A DNA stretch of 64,000 nucleotides, taken from assembly GCA_017535785.1 (NCBI GenBank), contig JAFXTN010000014.1, positions 20,977-84,976 of the forward strand. Reading direction: 5' to 3'. The position numbers were made by a program, and so were the translations under genes. Under the pieces are notes generated by a model, which did no database searches, was not told the origin of the DNA, and saw nothing but the letters and a program-made list of their open reading frames with translations. The stretch's first letter is position 1. Each line of letters starts with the position of its first letter. The stretch is from Butyrivibrio sp. GTDB lineage: Bacteria; Bacillota; Clostridia; Lachnospirales; Lachnospiraceae. Positions 52,856 through 61,228 of the stretch are shown piece by piece.

Positions 52856-54049
52856 ATGAAATACGATTATCTGGTTGTCGGCGCAGGCCTTTTCGGTGCC
52901 GTATTTGCACGTCATATGGCTGAGAATGGTAAGGATGTCCTTGTTATCGACAAGAGAGACAACATTGCCGGAAATATCTATACAGAGGAGAAGATGGGCA
53001 TCAACGTTCATAAGTACGGAGCTCACATTTTCCACACATCGGACAAGGAAGTATGGGAGTATGTGAACAGATTTGCTGAGTTCAACAACTACATCAACAG
53101 TCCTGTAGCTGTCTACAAGGATGAGCTCTACAATCTTCCCTTCAATATGAATACTTTCAGCAAGATGTGGAACATCAAGACTCCCGCTGAGGCTAAGGCT
53201 ATCATCGATAAGCAGGCTCAGGAGGAGATCAAGAAGATCAATGAAAAGAAGGGAACAGATACCTTTACTGCAGATAATCTTGAGGAGCAGGCTCTTTCGC
53301 TTGCGGGAAGAGATATCTATGAAAAGCTTGTAAAGGGCTACACTGAGAAGCAGTGGGGCAGGGATTGCACGGATCTTCCGGCTTTCATCATCAAGCGCCT
53401 TCCCATGAGATTTATCTATGACAACAATTACTTCAACGACAGATTCCAGGGTATCCCGATGGGCGGATATACCAAGATGGTTGAAAAGATATTGCTTCTT
53501 TCCGGAGATGAGAAGGTAAGCGGAAGCATCACGGTAAAGACAGGCATTGATTACTATGATTTCGTTAAGCTTGAGGGAAGTGTTCCCGCAGAGCCTTATA
53601 CATCCGTTAACGGAGACTCTTTTGACAAGATCCTGTTTACAGGTATGATCGACGAGTTCTTCGGCTACAAGCTCGGAACTCTCGAGTACAGATCGCTCAG
53701 ATTTGAGACTGAGGATCTTCCCGATGTCGACAACTATCAGGGCAATGCGGTTGTCAATTACACGGAGCGTGAGATACCTTATACAAGGATCATTGAGCAC
53801 AAGCACTTTGAATACGGTCAGGGTAAGGGAACTGTGATAACAAGAGAGTATCCCGCCGACTGGAAGCACGGCGATGAGCCTTATTATCCTATGAACGATG
53901 ATAAGAACAACGAACTCTATAAGAAATATACTGAGCTTGCCAAGGAATGTCCGAACATTCTCTTCGGAGGAAGACTTGGTCAGTACAAGTACTACAATAT
54001 GGACCAGGTTGTAAGAGCTGCACTTGATATGTGCCGTGAATGCATGTAA
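52856..54049 (+). CDS. glf: UDP-galactopyranose mutase
   Basis: Flavoenzyme of about 397 residues that converts UDP-galactopyranose to UDP-galactofuranose, the donor for galactofuranose in surface glycans. The FAD-binding start is YDYLVVGAGLFGAVFARHMAE. NVHKYGAHIFHTSDKEVWEYVNRF is a diagnostic motif, with GYTEKQWGRDCTDLPAFIIKRLPMRF and the C-terminal FGGRLGQYKYYNMDQVV that binds flavin and substrate. The frame opens at 52820; TGGAGG before the ATG at 52856 is preferred. It is monocistronic, between two strong terminators. Confidence 0.96.
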   Translation: MKYDYLVVGAGLFGAVFARHMAENGKDVLVIDKRDNIAGNIYTEEKMGINVHKYGAHIFHTSDKEVWEYVNRFAEFNNYINSPVAVYKDELYNLPFNMNTFSKMWNIKTPAEAKAIIDKQAQEEIKKINEKKGTDTFTADNLEEQALSLAGRDIYEKLVKGYTEKQWGRDCTDLPAFIIKRLPMRFIYDNNYFNDRFQGIPMGGYTKMVEKILLLSGDEKVSGSITVKTGIDYYDFVKLEGSVPAEPYTSVNGDSFDKILFTGMIDEFFGYKLGTLEYRSLRFETEDLPDVDNYQGNAVVNYTEREIPYTRIIEHKHFEYGQGKGTVITREYPADWKHGDEPYYPMNDDKNNELYKKYTELAKECPNILFGGRLGQYKYYNMDQVVRAALDMCRECM

Positions 54050-54067
54050 ATAAAATACTGTGAAAAC

Positions 54068-54105
54068 AAAGAAGCAACACGCTGATGGAGCGTGCTGCTT
54101 CTTTT
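54068..54105. terminator. Terminator between glf and the FliD-like gene
   Basis: GAAGCA/TGCTTC with inner ACGCT/AGCGT is followed by TTTTC on the plus strand and a T-rich stretch on the minus strand, so it may serve both convergent genes. Confidence 0.8.
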
Positions 54106-54140
54106 CTATGAGATCAAGTAACCTACCTGCAGATAGGTAC

Positions 54141-55451
54141 TTAACTATAATTGTTGAACATCATTCCCGAATACTCACTCGTTATGTACGGGGACGTGGT
54201 ATTTTTGGTCGACTCGGGGTTCTTGTAATTAACAACCGGCCTGTCTATGTACTTCATCGGGTCTACCGAAATGTCTTTTGACTTCTTGATGAGAGCATCC
54301 GTGAAGTTCTTGATCGATGCGAGCTGCTTGTTATCCAGTGATGCTTCGATTGCCTGCTTAAGGAGCTCCTCGTCAACAGCTATGGTGCCTTCACCTGTAA
54401 ATGATATTCCGATGTCTTCGCAGCCTGTCATGTACAGCTTGGCGATTCCGATAGCTTCCGATCTGATCCTGTCGCTCTTGAACTTGTCGTTGCTCTCGCC
54501 GACGGGATTGTTCACGAATTGGTTGTAGCTATCCATGATGGACATTATGTGATGGCGGAGCGCCTCGTTGTCCTTCATGACTCCGACGTGGATCGGCTTA
54601 TTGGGATCCGTCAGATCGCTTATCTGTATGTCGAACTTCGAACCTACGGTAAAGTGATTGGACACCGCGCTCTTTTCCTCACCGTTAAGCGTAAAGAGAG
54701 CATTGGATGCGGGTTTTATCACATTATCAAGTCCAAGTGCAGCTACCGAGCCTTTTCCCAGTTCTCCTGAAGTCTCATATATATCAAACTGGTTAAAAGA
54801 GCCTTCTTTTATGCCGGTTCTGTTGGATGCGATCTCGATCGCGCCAAATCCGTTCTCAAACTCGGCTATCTTAGCTTTAAGTCCAACGTCTGCTTTGTTT
54901 ATAAGTCTTTCGAGCTTCTGAAGAACATCTATGTTCTTGTCGGCTTCGTATATGCTGAACTGGAATTCGAATTCCTGCTCGCCCAATCTAACGTCAAAAG
55001 CATAGCTTCCTTCCGCAAGTGCGGATTGTGCTTCAAGAGGAAGCGGATGTCCCTGGTTGACCTGAACAGAAGCAAGTTGTTTTACTTCAATGTCAAATCC
55101 GATCACTCCGACATCCTGCTCGGGTGTCTTTCCGATATAAGAAGCGGCTACTCTGTTAGGATCTGTCGTAAAGGCAGAGGTGTGCGTGAGCGAAGATCTG
55201 TCGTTCTGGTCGCTCAAACTGAATATATTGCCCTGGAGCTGTCTCGCACGCTCTTTTATATCGATCGCATCATTGCGGGATTCGTCATCATTGGTCAAAA
55301 GATATAGAGGGGATTGTTTGTTGTGTTTAGCAATAGACTTATACACATCCCGAAGCTCATCTTTTCGATGCGCGTCAGCATGTGTGACATCTTTGGATAC
55401 GTAATCCTGTATGAAATGGTTATATACGCCATTTAAAGATATGCCTGCCAT
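54141..55451 (-). CDS. FliD-like flagellar hook-associated protein
   Basis: Protein of about 436 residues without signal peptide, as for flagellar export substrates. The middle (GSYAFDVRLGEQEFEFQFSIYEADKNIDVLQKLERLINKA and IEIASNRTGIKEG) resembles the flagellin hook-IN and FliD N-terminal domains. MDSYNQFVNN resembles the D-AYN-LV segment of FliD. It lacks the long terminal coiled coils of normal FliD and ends with PYITSEYSGMMFNNYS, a tail I recall from Lachnospiraceae proteins of this type. The frame opens at 55502; AAGGAGGGG before the ATG at 55451 decides the start. It stands alone with a strong SigA-type promoter. It may be a FliD relative rather than the cap itself. Confidence 0.5.
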   Translation of the reverse strand: MAGISLNGVYNHFIQDYVSKDVTHADAHRKDELRDVYKSIAKHNKQSPLYLLTNDDESRNDAIDIKERARQLQGNIFSLSDQNDRSSLTHTSAFTTDPNRVAASYIGKTPEQDVGVIGFDIEVKQLASVQVNQGHPLPLEAQSALAEGSYAFDVRLGEQEFEFQFSIYEADKNIDVLQKLERLINKADVGLKAKIAEFENGFGAIEIASNRTGIKEGSFNQFDIYETSGELGKGSVAALGLDNVIKPASNALFTLNGEEKSAVSNHFTVGSKFDIQISDLTDPNKPIHVGVMKDNEALRHHIMSIMDSYNQFVNNPVGESNDKFKSDRIRSEAIGIAKLYMTGCEDIGISFTGEGTIAVDEELLKQAIEASLDNKQLASIKNFTDALIKKSKDISVDPMKYIDRPVVNYKNPESTKNTTSPYITSEYSGMMFNNYS

Positions 55452-55554
55452 ACGTGCCCCTCCTTTCTTCCATGATAACGTGCGCAAAATAGATTCTGCC
55501 ATTCCATTGGCATCAGTCGCACGAGGGCATGTTTAGCCACCTTTAGTTACTTAC

Positions 55555-55582
55555 ATTATATTTTTTATTGGTCAATTGTCAA
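55555..55582 (-). promoter_or_regulatory. Consensus promoter of the FliD-like gene
   Basis: On the minus strand a perfect TTGACA (plus 55577-55582), a 16-base spacer and a perfect TATAAT (plus 55555-55560). The leader is about 95 bases and contains AAAGGTGG followed by a five-codon frame (ATG CCC TCG TGC GAC TGA). No sigma-28-type box was seen. Confidence 0.85.
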
Positions 55583-55651
55583 CATGTTTTTATCAAAAAA
55601 TCGAAGATTTTAGGAAAAGTTTATATCTGCTTTATCGATAAAAAAGTTCGT

Positions 55652-55707
55652 CGGACCCGCCGTGGTCCGTAACATAATTGCTTTTGCCCCCGCGCTCATA
55701 ATATAAT
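55652..55707 (+). promoter_or_regulatory. Promoter region of the GT-C-like gene with an inverted repeat
   Basis: CGGACC-CGCCGT-GGTCCG (55652-55669) lies just upstream of TTGCTT (55678-55683), an 18-base spacer and a perfect TATAAT (55702-55707). The repeat could be an operator or activator site. Confidence 0.5.
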
Positions 55708-55732
55708 GTTGAGATGTAAAGGAAGGATGAAT

Positions 55733-57709
55733 ATGATTTTTGCGATTACTGTTGTGGCGATGCTTTTACTTTCCGCCATACTTTCTTATAAATATAAAGA
55801 TTCATTATATAATACACTGCCTTTGGCTCTTGTCATCACGATGCTGACGCTCTACGTGCTGGCATTCTTCAAGGGCCTAAAGCTTATCGGTGTGATCTCG
55901 TTGCTCTTTATAGTGACGGCGGGGCTTTATTTCTATTTAAAGACATGTATCCCCACTTCCGAAAGTGAAGGACGACTTGAGTCGGCTAAGAGCAAGTTAA
56001 AAGAGCTTTTTTCCGTGATCCCATGGATAGAGCTTGCGGTCTTTGCGATATTTCTTTTTGCGGTAAGGCTTCTTACCAAAGATATGGTCTTTAATTGGTG
56101 GGATGACATCAATTTCTGGTCTTCGGATGCCAAGCAGCTTTTTTATCTCGGTGGATTTCCGGGAAAATACGGTAATGTCTCGCCCGAGTTTGGCGATTAT
56201 CCGCCCGCGGGATCTTTGATAAAGTGGCTTTTCCTTCAGATCTCACCGGATCAGTACGATGAGAGTCTCCAGTTTTTCGGATATTTCTCGATGAATCTGG
56301 TTTTCCTGCTTCCGCTCTACGGCGCAGTTACAGGCGCTTTAAAGCGCAGGGGTGAGAGTTCGGACGGTTCTGTTCTTGGCTCGAAACTTTCTCACATTGT
56401 ATTTAGAGTGCTTTCGTTCCTTGCGATAGTTCTTTTCCCGGGTGTGTTCAACGGGATAATCTATTACGGAACGCCTGCGGATGTGACTATGGCGATAGTC
56501 TACGGCGCGCTGCTCTGCATGGCTGCAGGAATGGACCCGGGGGACGGGGTTAGTGGATCATATTATTCCATCAGGATATTCCTGCTGACTTCGATGCTTC
56601 TTTTGACCAAGTCCGTAGGGATCGAGTGGGCGATCTTTGCGCTTGTTTTCATACTTATATGGAAGGGAAGGGTTAGGATCCTTGCTGTTATAGGAAGCGG
56701 AGCGGTTTACGGAAGCTGGCTTTTGTTCTGCCTGATAAACAGGCGTGTTGCGAAGCTTACGGGCGCGGGGATCAAGATGGCTACGTCCGGAACCTATGAA
56801 GCGCCTGCCAATGCTCTGGATAAAGCGAAGTTCTTTAATCAGGGCTTTTGGACGATGCCGATCCATGCGGACAGTAATATTTCTTTTGATATTTCAACAG
56901 GCGTCGTTGTCATATTGATATTTGCTGCGATCGCTTTATTTGGTATTTTCAAGATAATTGAGAAAAAAGAGGCGGTTAAGCTTGCAATCTTCATGGCTGC
57001 GACAGCTCTTTTGACCTATGGGATCATCTTCCTTGCGCATATCTCGATATTTATGACGGAGGACCAGTATCTGGACGCGTTCTCGATGTCGATGTCGATT
57101 TCACGCTACGGATGCCCGTTCGCGCTCGGCGGAGTGTATCTTTTGATGAGTTTTTATTATACGAGAGGCTTGCGGGCAAAGGCAGAGCCTGCTAAGGGCA
57201 AGGGCGACAAGCTTTCTTCTAAGATAACTGCCTGCCTTTCGGTATTTGCTTTTGCTATCTTTGTCTTTATTACCGCCAACTATGTCGGCATTTCCGGATA
57301 TCTTTTTGACCATAAAGAGGCGATGGAAGAGAATGCGGCTTACGTGGCAGAGATGGTCGGAGAGGACGGCAAGATTCTTGCGGATAACGTCTTTGCTAAA
57401 AAGGAGCTTTGGGGCAAAAGAGTCCTTGTGATGCGCGACGGTCACACCTATCACTGGGTGCACAATGCGTATATAAGCGGCAAGGCTTCGCCTGTTGCGC
57501 TTGTCTATGACGGCTTTATCGCTGAGGAAGACAGCGCGGATGTAATGGTGAGGAAGATTTCTGAAAGTCATGCTTCGTATTTATATATAGAAGATGATGA
57601 GATGCTTTCGAAAGATCTTTTTACTCCTTTATTAAAAGAGGGGGCAGAATTAGAGAGCAGGAAAGTGTATAGTATTATTTATGATAACGGCGGCGTCTTC
57701 CTGGAATGA
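55733..57709 (+). CDS. Large GT-C-like membrane glycosyltransferase, tentative
   Basis: Membrane protein of about 658 residues with 12 or more helices. After the first helices a loop carries VFNWWDDINFWSSDAKQLFYLGGFPG, with acidic residues placed as in the first outer loop of GT-C transferases (ArnT, PMT, GT83), followed by DYPPAGSLIKWLFL. The last ~140 residues are a soluble outer domain (ENAAYVAEMVGEDGKILADNVF). Such enzymes use polyprenyl-phosphate sugars to decorate glycans or proteins. The frame opens at 55706; AAGGAAGG before the ATG at 55733 is preferred. No exact family is recognised. Confidence 0.62.
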   Translation: MIFAITVVAMLLLSAILSYKYKDSLYNTLPLALVITMLTLYVLAFFKGLKLIGVISLLFIVTAGLYFYLKTCIPTSESEGRLESAKSKLKELFSVIPWIELAVFAIFLFAVRLLTKDMVFNWWDDINFWSSDAKQLFYLGGFPGKYGNVSPEFGDYPPAGSLIKWLFLQISPDQYDESLQFFGYFSMNLVFLLPLYGAVTGALKRRGESSDGSVLGSKLSHIVFRVLSFLAIVLFPGVFNGIIYYGTPADVTMAIVYGALLCMAAGMDPGDGVSGSYYSIRIFLLTSMLLLTKSVGIEWAIFALVFILIWKGRVRILAVIGSGAVYGSWLLFCLINRRVAKLTGAGIKMATSGTYEAPANALDKAKFFNQGFWTMPIHADSNISFDISTGVVVILIFAAIALFGIFKIIEKKEAVKLAIFMAATALLTYGIIFLAHISIFMTEDQYLDAFSMSMSISRYGCPFALGGVYLLMSFYYTRGLRAKAEPAKGKGDKLSSKITACLSVFAFAIFVFITANYVGISGYLFDHKEAMEENAAYVAEMVGEDGKILADNVFAKKELWGKRVLVMRDGHTYHWVHNAYISGKASPVALVYDGFIAEEDSADVMVRKISESHASYLYIEDDEMLSKDLFTPLLKEGAELESRKVYSIIYDNGGVFLE

Positions 57710-57784
57710 TCCGGTGCGCCGATGTTATATAAATGTCCTTGGTTTGCGAGAATAAAACGACTTATAAAGGAAAGGTAATAAAAA

Positions 57785-59137
57785 ATGAGGAAGAGATTTT
57801 TTATCGGAGTTGCAAGTGCTGCAATGCTGCTTTTGTCGGCATGCGGCGAAACGAACATAGGGGAAAATGTGAGCGAAGCGCAGGCGCCTAAGGAAGCATC
57901 AAATTTAGCTTCGGCTGAGATTTTGCAGGCTGCTTCGACGGAAGCTTCTGTAGAGCCTGTATCAAATGAAGCATCTACACAGGCCGGCACGGAGCTTTCC
58001 AATGATGTTGCGGCCATGCCGGAAGATTTGATGGATGAGGCATCCAAGAAGCTATACCAAGATTTTTTTGACGGAAAAGAAAAGGCTGTATTCGATGCAT
58101 CGGAAGAGTTCCACAAGTGTTTTCCGTATTATTATGATCTTTTGAAAGATAAAGAGTCCTATACGCTTGATGATCTTATTGATCTGGTTAAGGATAACGC
58201 TCATTTGGAGCGCGGCACCAAGAAATACATTGATTGTGCTCTTGATGGCAAATTGGAGCTTCTGGTATCTCTTGGGTTTGAAGACTCTAGCGGTTATGAC
58301 TTTATCGTCAAAGATAAGGGTGGAGAATTAAAAATATGCTATCTTTCCGATTCCGCAGAAAGAGATTATTCTATTGTCAATTATTGCGGAGAGACGGAAC
58401 GGTTTATGAATTCGGGAGATATGCATGGTTCTGAACATGGATTTATTGACGGCGAAGGTGATTATCATTTCTGGTATGTAGACTGCGAATCCGAAGCAGG
58501 TTACGGTAACGCTCGGATCGGCAATTTGCCTGAGCTTGACGGTGTAGGTTATGTTTCCGAAGAAATGCTTTCTTTTAAGAAGGAACATGAAAAGGCGGAT
58601 GAATACTACTATTTTATTATAGATGACAAGGATTATAACACTATTGAAGAAGATCCTTCTTCCGACAACAATCCTTATGAAACTGTAAGGAAGGCGTATA
58701 AGGATGCGGGATACAATATTATCTCCAAGGATGAATTCGACAAAATGGTTGCGGATGCCCGCAAAAAGATCGGATATACCGATGAAGTCTACAACTTGAA
58801 TTGTGAGGGATCAAGAGAGCTGTACGAGGCATTTCTTGATGATAAAGAAAAAGCCGAATTCGACGTAAGTTCCGATACCGGAGAACACGTGAAGTTTTCC
58901 GAGTTTTTGACTGACAAAGAATCATACACGCTTCGAGAAATTTTTGAGAAATTCGATGATTGGAATAAGAAGCACGATGATTGGGAACGTGAAGGCTATA
59001 AAAAGGACTATACGGATGTCGGTCTTGACGGAAAAGCAGAGCTTATTATAACCATGAATGTTTATTGTGAGTATAAACCGTATATTGTTGTGAAGAATGT
59101 AGACGGTAAGCTTAAGATCTGTGCTGTCGGAGATTGA
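57785..59137 (+). CDS. Lipoprotein with two related domains, unknown function
   Basis: Secreted lipoprotein of 450 residues. The signal peptide ends in LLSAC (Cys about 20), followed by a Ser/Glu/Ala-rich linker to about residue 90. Two related modules follow. The first has KLYQDFFDGKEKAVFDAS, KDKESYTLDDLIDLV, DCALDGKLELLVSLGF and GGELKICYL. The second has ELYEAFLDDKEKAEFDVS, TDKESYTLREIFEKF, DVGLDGKAELIITMNV and DGKLKICAV. The D-x-DG-K-EL stretch recalls calcium-type turns in FG-GAP-like domains. I do not recognise the family. The gene starts 75 bp after the GT-C-like gene. Confidence 0.65.
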   Translation: MRKRFFIGVASAAMLLLSACGETNIGENVSEAQAPKEASNLASAEILQAASTEASVEPVSNEASTQAGTELSNDVAAMPEDLMDEASKKLYQDFFDGKEKAVFDASEEFHKCFPYYYDLLKDKESYTLDDLIDLVKDNAHLERGTKKYIDCALDGKLELLVSLGFEDSSGYDFIVKDKGGELKICYLSDSAERDYSIVNYCGETERFMNSGDMHGSEHGFIDGEGDYHFWYVDCESEAGYGNARIGNLPELDGVGYVSEEMLSFKKEHEKADEYYYFIIDDKDYNTIEEDPSSDNNPYETVRKAYKDAGYNIISKDEFDKMVADARKKIGYTDEVYNLNCEGSRELYEAFLDDKEKAEFDVSSDTGEHVKFSEFLTDKESYTLREIFEKFDDWNKKHDDWEREGYKKDYTDVGLDGKAELIITMNVYCEYKPYIVVKNVDGKLKICAVGD

Positions 59138-59215
59138 GGATGCCGGAAATCCGGATAACGATGATAGTTTATATAGTCCCGTGAGCGAAGCGGAAATAGA
59201 CTGATGAGGTGCGCT

Positions 59216-60010
59216 ATGACTTCAAAAGAAAAGGTGCTTGAATTTCTTGAATCAAATAAAGGAAAGTATATCTCGGGCGAAGCCGTTGCGGAGTCGCTTG
59301 AGCTTTCAAGGACTGCGGTCTGGAAGGCGGTGAATGAGCTTAGGAAGAGCGGCTACGAGATTGAGGCGGTGAGCAACAAGGGGTATATGCTTAAGGAGTC
59401 CAGCGACATTCTCTCGGCAGCAGGCATAATCTCTTTTCTTCCGCACGAGTACCAAAAGGCTTACAAGGATGAGGAGCTTATCTGCGTCTACGACACGGTC
59501 GGTTCTACGAACCGCTTGGCAAAAGAGCTTGCTATCGCGGGAGGTGACCACGGCTCCGTTATCATAGCGAACGTGCAGACGGATGGGCATGGAAGAAGTG
59601 ACCACAGCTTCTTTTCTCCAAAGGGCGGTCTGTACATGAGCATTTTGCTAAGACCCGAATATATGGATATAGGCGAGCTTAAGCCGGATGCTGTCACAAT
59701 GGCGGTCGGTAACAGTGTTATTGACGCTATTGAGGAGCTGACCGGTATCACTCCTACGTTGAAACCTGTGAACGACCTTTATATAGGAGATAAGAAAGTC
59801 TGTGGAATCCTCACCGAAGCAGGTACCGAGTTTGAGACGGGGCTTGTTCAGTGGATAGTTGTCGGCATCGGCATTAACTTTGATTCCGACATAAGCTCTT
59901 TTCCCTCGGAGGTAAAAGATATTGCTACAAGCCTGTTTCTTCCGGGTAAAGCCGCGGTGTCCAAAAACAAGCTTGCGGCTGAGATAATAGGAAGAATTGC
60001 GGATCTGTAA
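59216..60010 (+). CDS. birA: Biotin-protein ligase/biotin repressor BirA, lacking the C-terminal domain
   Basis: Bifunctional enzyme of 264 residues. Residues 1-60 are the winged helix (SKEKVLEFLESNKGKYISGEAVAESLELSRTAVWKAVNELRKSGYEI in pieces), so DNA binding is likely. The ligase core has DTVGSTNRLAKELA, the biotin loop as QTDGHGRSDHSFFSPKGGLY (unlike the E. coli GRGRRGR form), and KPVNDLYIGDKKVCGILTEA with the catalytic lysine. The usual ~50-residue C-terminal SH3-like domain is missing: the stop at 60008 is followed at once by a terminator and bioB. ATG at 59216 has GATGAGG upstream; the frame opens at 59204. A BirA operator is at 61097. Confidence 0.9.
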   Translation: MTSKEKVLEFLESNKGKYISGEAVAESLELSRTAVWKAVNELRKSGYEIEAVSNKGYMLKESSDILSAAGIISFLPHEYQKAYKDEELICVYDTVGSTNRLAKELAIAGGDHGSVIIANVQTDGHGRSDHSFFSPKGGLYMSILLRPEYMDIGELKPDAVTMAVGNSVIDAIEELTGITPTLKPVNDLYIGDKKVCGILTEAGTEFETGLVQWIVVGIGINFDSDISSFPSEVKDIATSLFLPGKAAVSKNKLAAEIIGRIADL

Positions 60011-60018
60011 TATGTAAA

Positions 60019-60054
60019 ACGCGTCGAATGTAAAATGATTCGACGCGTCTTTTT
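60019..60054. terminator. Bidirectional terminator between birA and bioB
   Basis: A perfect 11-bp stem ACGCGTCGAAT/ATTCGACGCGT with an 8-base loop has CTTTTT on the plus strand and TTTTACAT on the minus strand. Confidence 0.9.
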
Positions 60055-61009
60055 ATGCGAGTTTATAACCGAGTGATTTGATGGTCTTTAGATCTTCTTC
60101 GACCGATATACCCTTTACCGTGAGCATGTTTCCTGTGATCGTTGAATTGGAACCGCCCTTGAAACAGCTGATTCCCGTATCGTCAAGGATGTCTCGTCCT
60201 GCGGCAAACCTGATAGAGGACTTCGGAAGAATGAATTTGAATATAGCAACGATCCTTCTGACCTCGTCCTTTGTAAGGGTCTCTCTGTTATCCATGGGAG
60301 TTCCTTTTATGGGTTTCAGCATATTTATCGGGATCGATTCGGGCTTAATATCCGTAAGCGCAAATGCCATGTCTATGCGATCTTCCCAAGTCTCGCCAAT
60401 TCCGAATATACCTCCGCTGCACAATTCAAGCCCAAGCTCATGAACGGTTTTCATGACTGCAAGTTTTTCGTCTGTCGTGTGTGTTGTGCAGATCTTTTTA
60501 AAATAGTCCGGGCTTGTTTCTATATTATTATGAACTCTTTTTACACCGGCTTCTTTTAGCATCTTGAGATCTTCTTTATCCAGAAGTCCGAGTGATACGC
60601 ATGGCGCGAAGCCTGTTTCTTCGACAATTCCCCTCACATTATCGCAGATCTTTTCGATTTCTTTTTTGCTTAGCTTTCTTCCAGATGAAACCTGACAGTA
60701 GTGAGTTATGCCGAGTCCGTCCAGTTTCTTGGCGTCGGCTACCACATAATCTCTGTCTCTTATTTCAAATGAAGGAATGTCTGCCTTTGAGCAGCTTGAC
60801 TGCGCGCAGAATTTGCAGTTTTCGCTGCAGCGACCGCCCTTTACGCTTAGGATGGCGCACATGTCGAATTTATTCCCGTTGTAGTGTTGTCTTATCTTAT
60901 CCGCGGCCTTGCACAATTCTTCGAGGGGCGCGTCAACGAGGCGTAGGGCCTCTTCTTTCGTTATCTCTTTTCCGTTGATTATCTTGCCGGTAAGTTCATT
61001 AATAGTCAT
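60053..61009 (-). CDS. bioB: Biotin synthase
   Basis: Radical SAM enzyme of 318 residues that inserts sulfur into dethiobiotin. The 4Fe-4S cluster motif CSENCKFC has its cysteines at residues 61, 65 and 68. Later family pieces are YVVADAKKLDGLGITHYCQVSSGR, KRVHNNIETSPDYF, ELCSGGIFGIGETWEDRIDMA, PINMLKPIKGTPM, RFAAGRDIL and the final GISCFKGGSNSTITGNMLTVKG. AGGAAC precedes the ATG. It is divergent from bioY, with a shared BirA operator. No other bio synthesis genes are in the window, so the cell may salvage dethiobiotin or carry the rest elsewhere. Confidence 0.96.
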   Translation of the reverse strand: MTINELTGKIINGKEITKEEALRLVDAPLEELCKAADKIRQHYNGNKFDMCAILSVKGGRCSENCKFCAQSSCSKADIPSFEIRDRDYVVADAKKLDGLGITHYCQVSSGRKLSKKEIEKICDNVRGIVEETGFAPCVSLGLLDKEDLKMLKEAGVKRVHNNIETSPDYFKKICTTHTTDEKLAVMKTVHELGLELCSGGIFGIGETWEDRIDMAFALTDIKPESIPINMLKPIKGTPMDNRETLTKDEVRRIVAIFKFILPKSSIRFAAGRDILDDTGISCFKGGSNSTITGNMLTVKGISVEEDLKTIKSLGYKLA

Positions 61010-61074
61010 TTCCGTTCCTGCCTTAGTATGATAGTAAGCTGTATGATATGTGCGAAAAGCAGCTTCTGAAAGGT

Positions 61075-61150
61075 AGGATAGTATAGGATATGCAGATTGT
61101 CAACCAATTAATGATACGAGGTTGACAATAATAACTCTTTCTATTATTAT
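61075..61150. promoter_or_regulatory. BirA operator with divergent bioB and bioY promoters
   Basis: TTGTCAACC (61097-61105), 14 bases, then GGTTGACAA (61120-61128), the known form of BirA operators. The right half contains the bioY -35 (TTGACA 61122-61127), with TATTAT 17 bases later (61145-61150). The left half, read on the minus strand, contains the bioB -35 TTGACA (61098-61103), with TATCCT after 17 bases (61075-61080). BirA binding would thus block both genes. Confidence 0.92.
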
Positions 61151-61228
61151 TACTTTTGGCAAAAGAGATGACGAAGCGGTTATCGGATCTCTTTTGACAT
61201 AATGACTTGAATAAAGAGGAGACTTGAG

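Noticed and set aside
52850-53869. 339-codon minus-strand frame opposite glf
   Set aside because: It lies opposite an unmistakable UDP-galactopyranose mutase, and its Leu/Val/Ser-rich product is an effect of codon bias.
55451-55548. FliD-like leader as a cyclic di-GMP riboswitch
   Set aside because: The leader is too short and lacks the conserved GEMM core and tetraloop receptor.
57700-57740. GCCGATGT before the duplicated lipoprotein gene as a sigma-28 promoter
   Set aside because: No TAAA-type -35 lies at the right distance, and the match to the -10 is partial.
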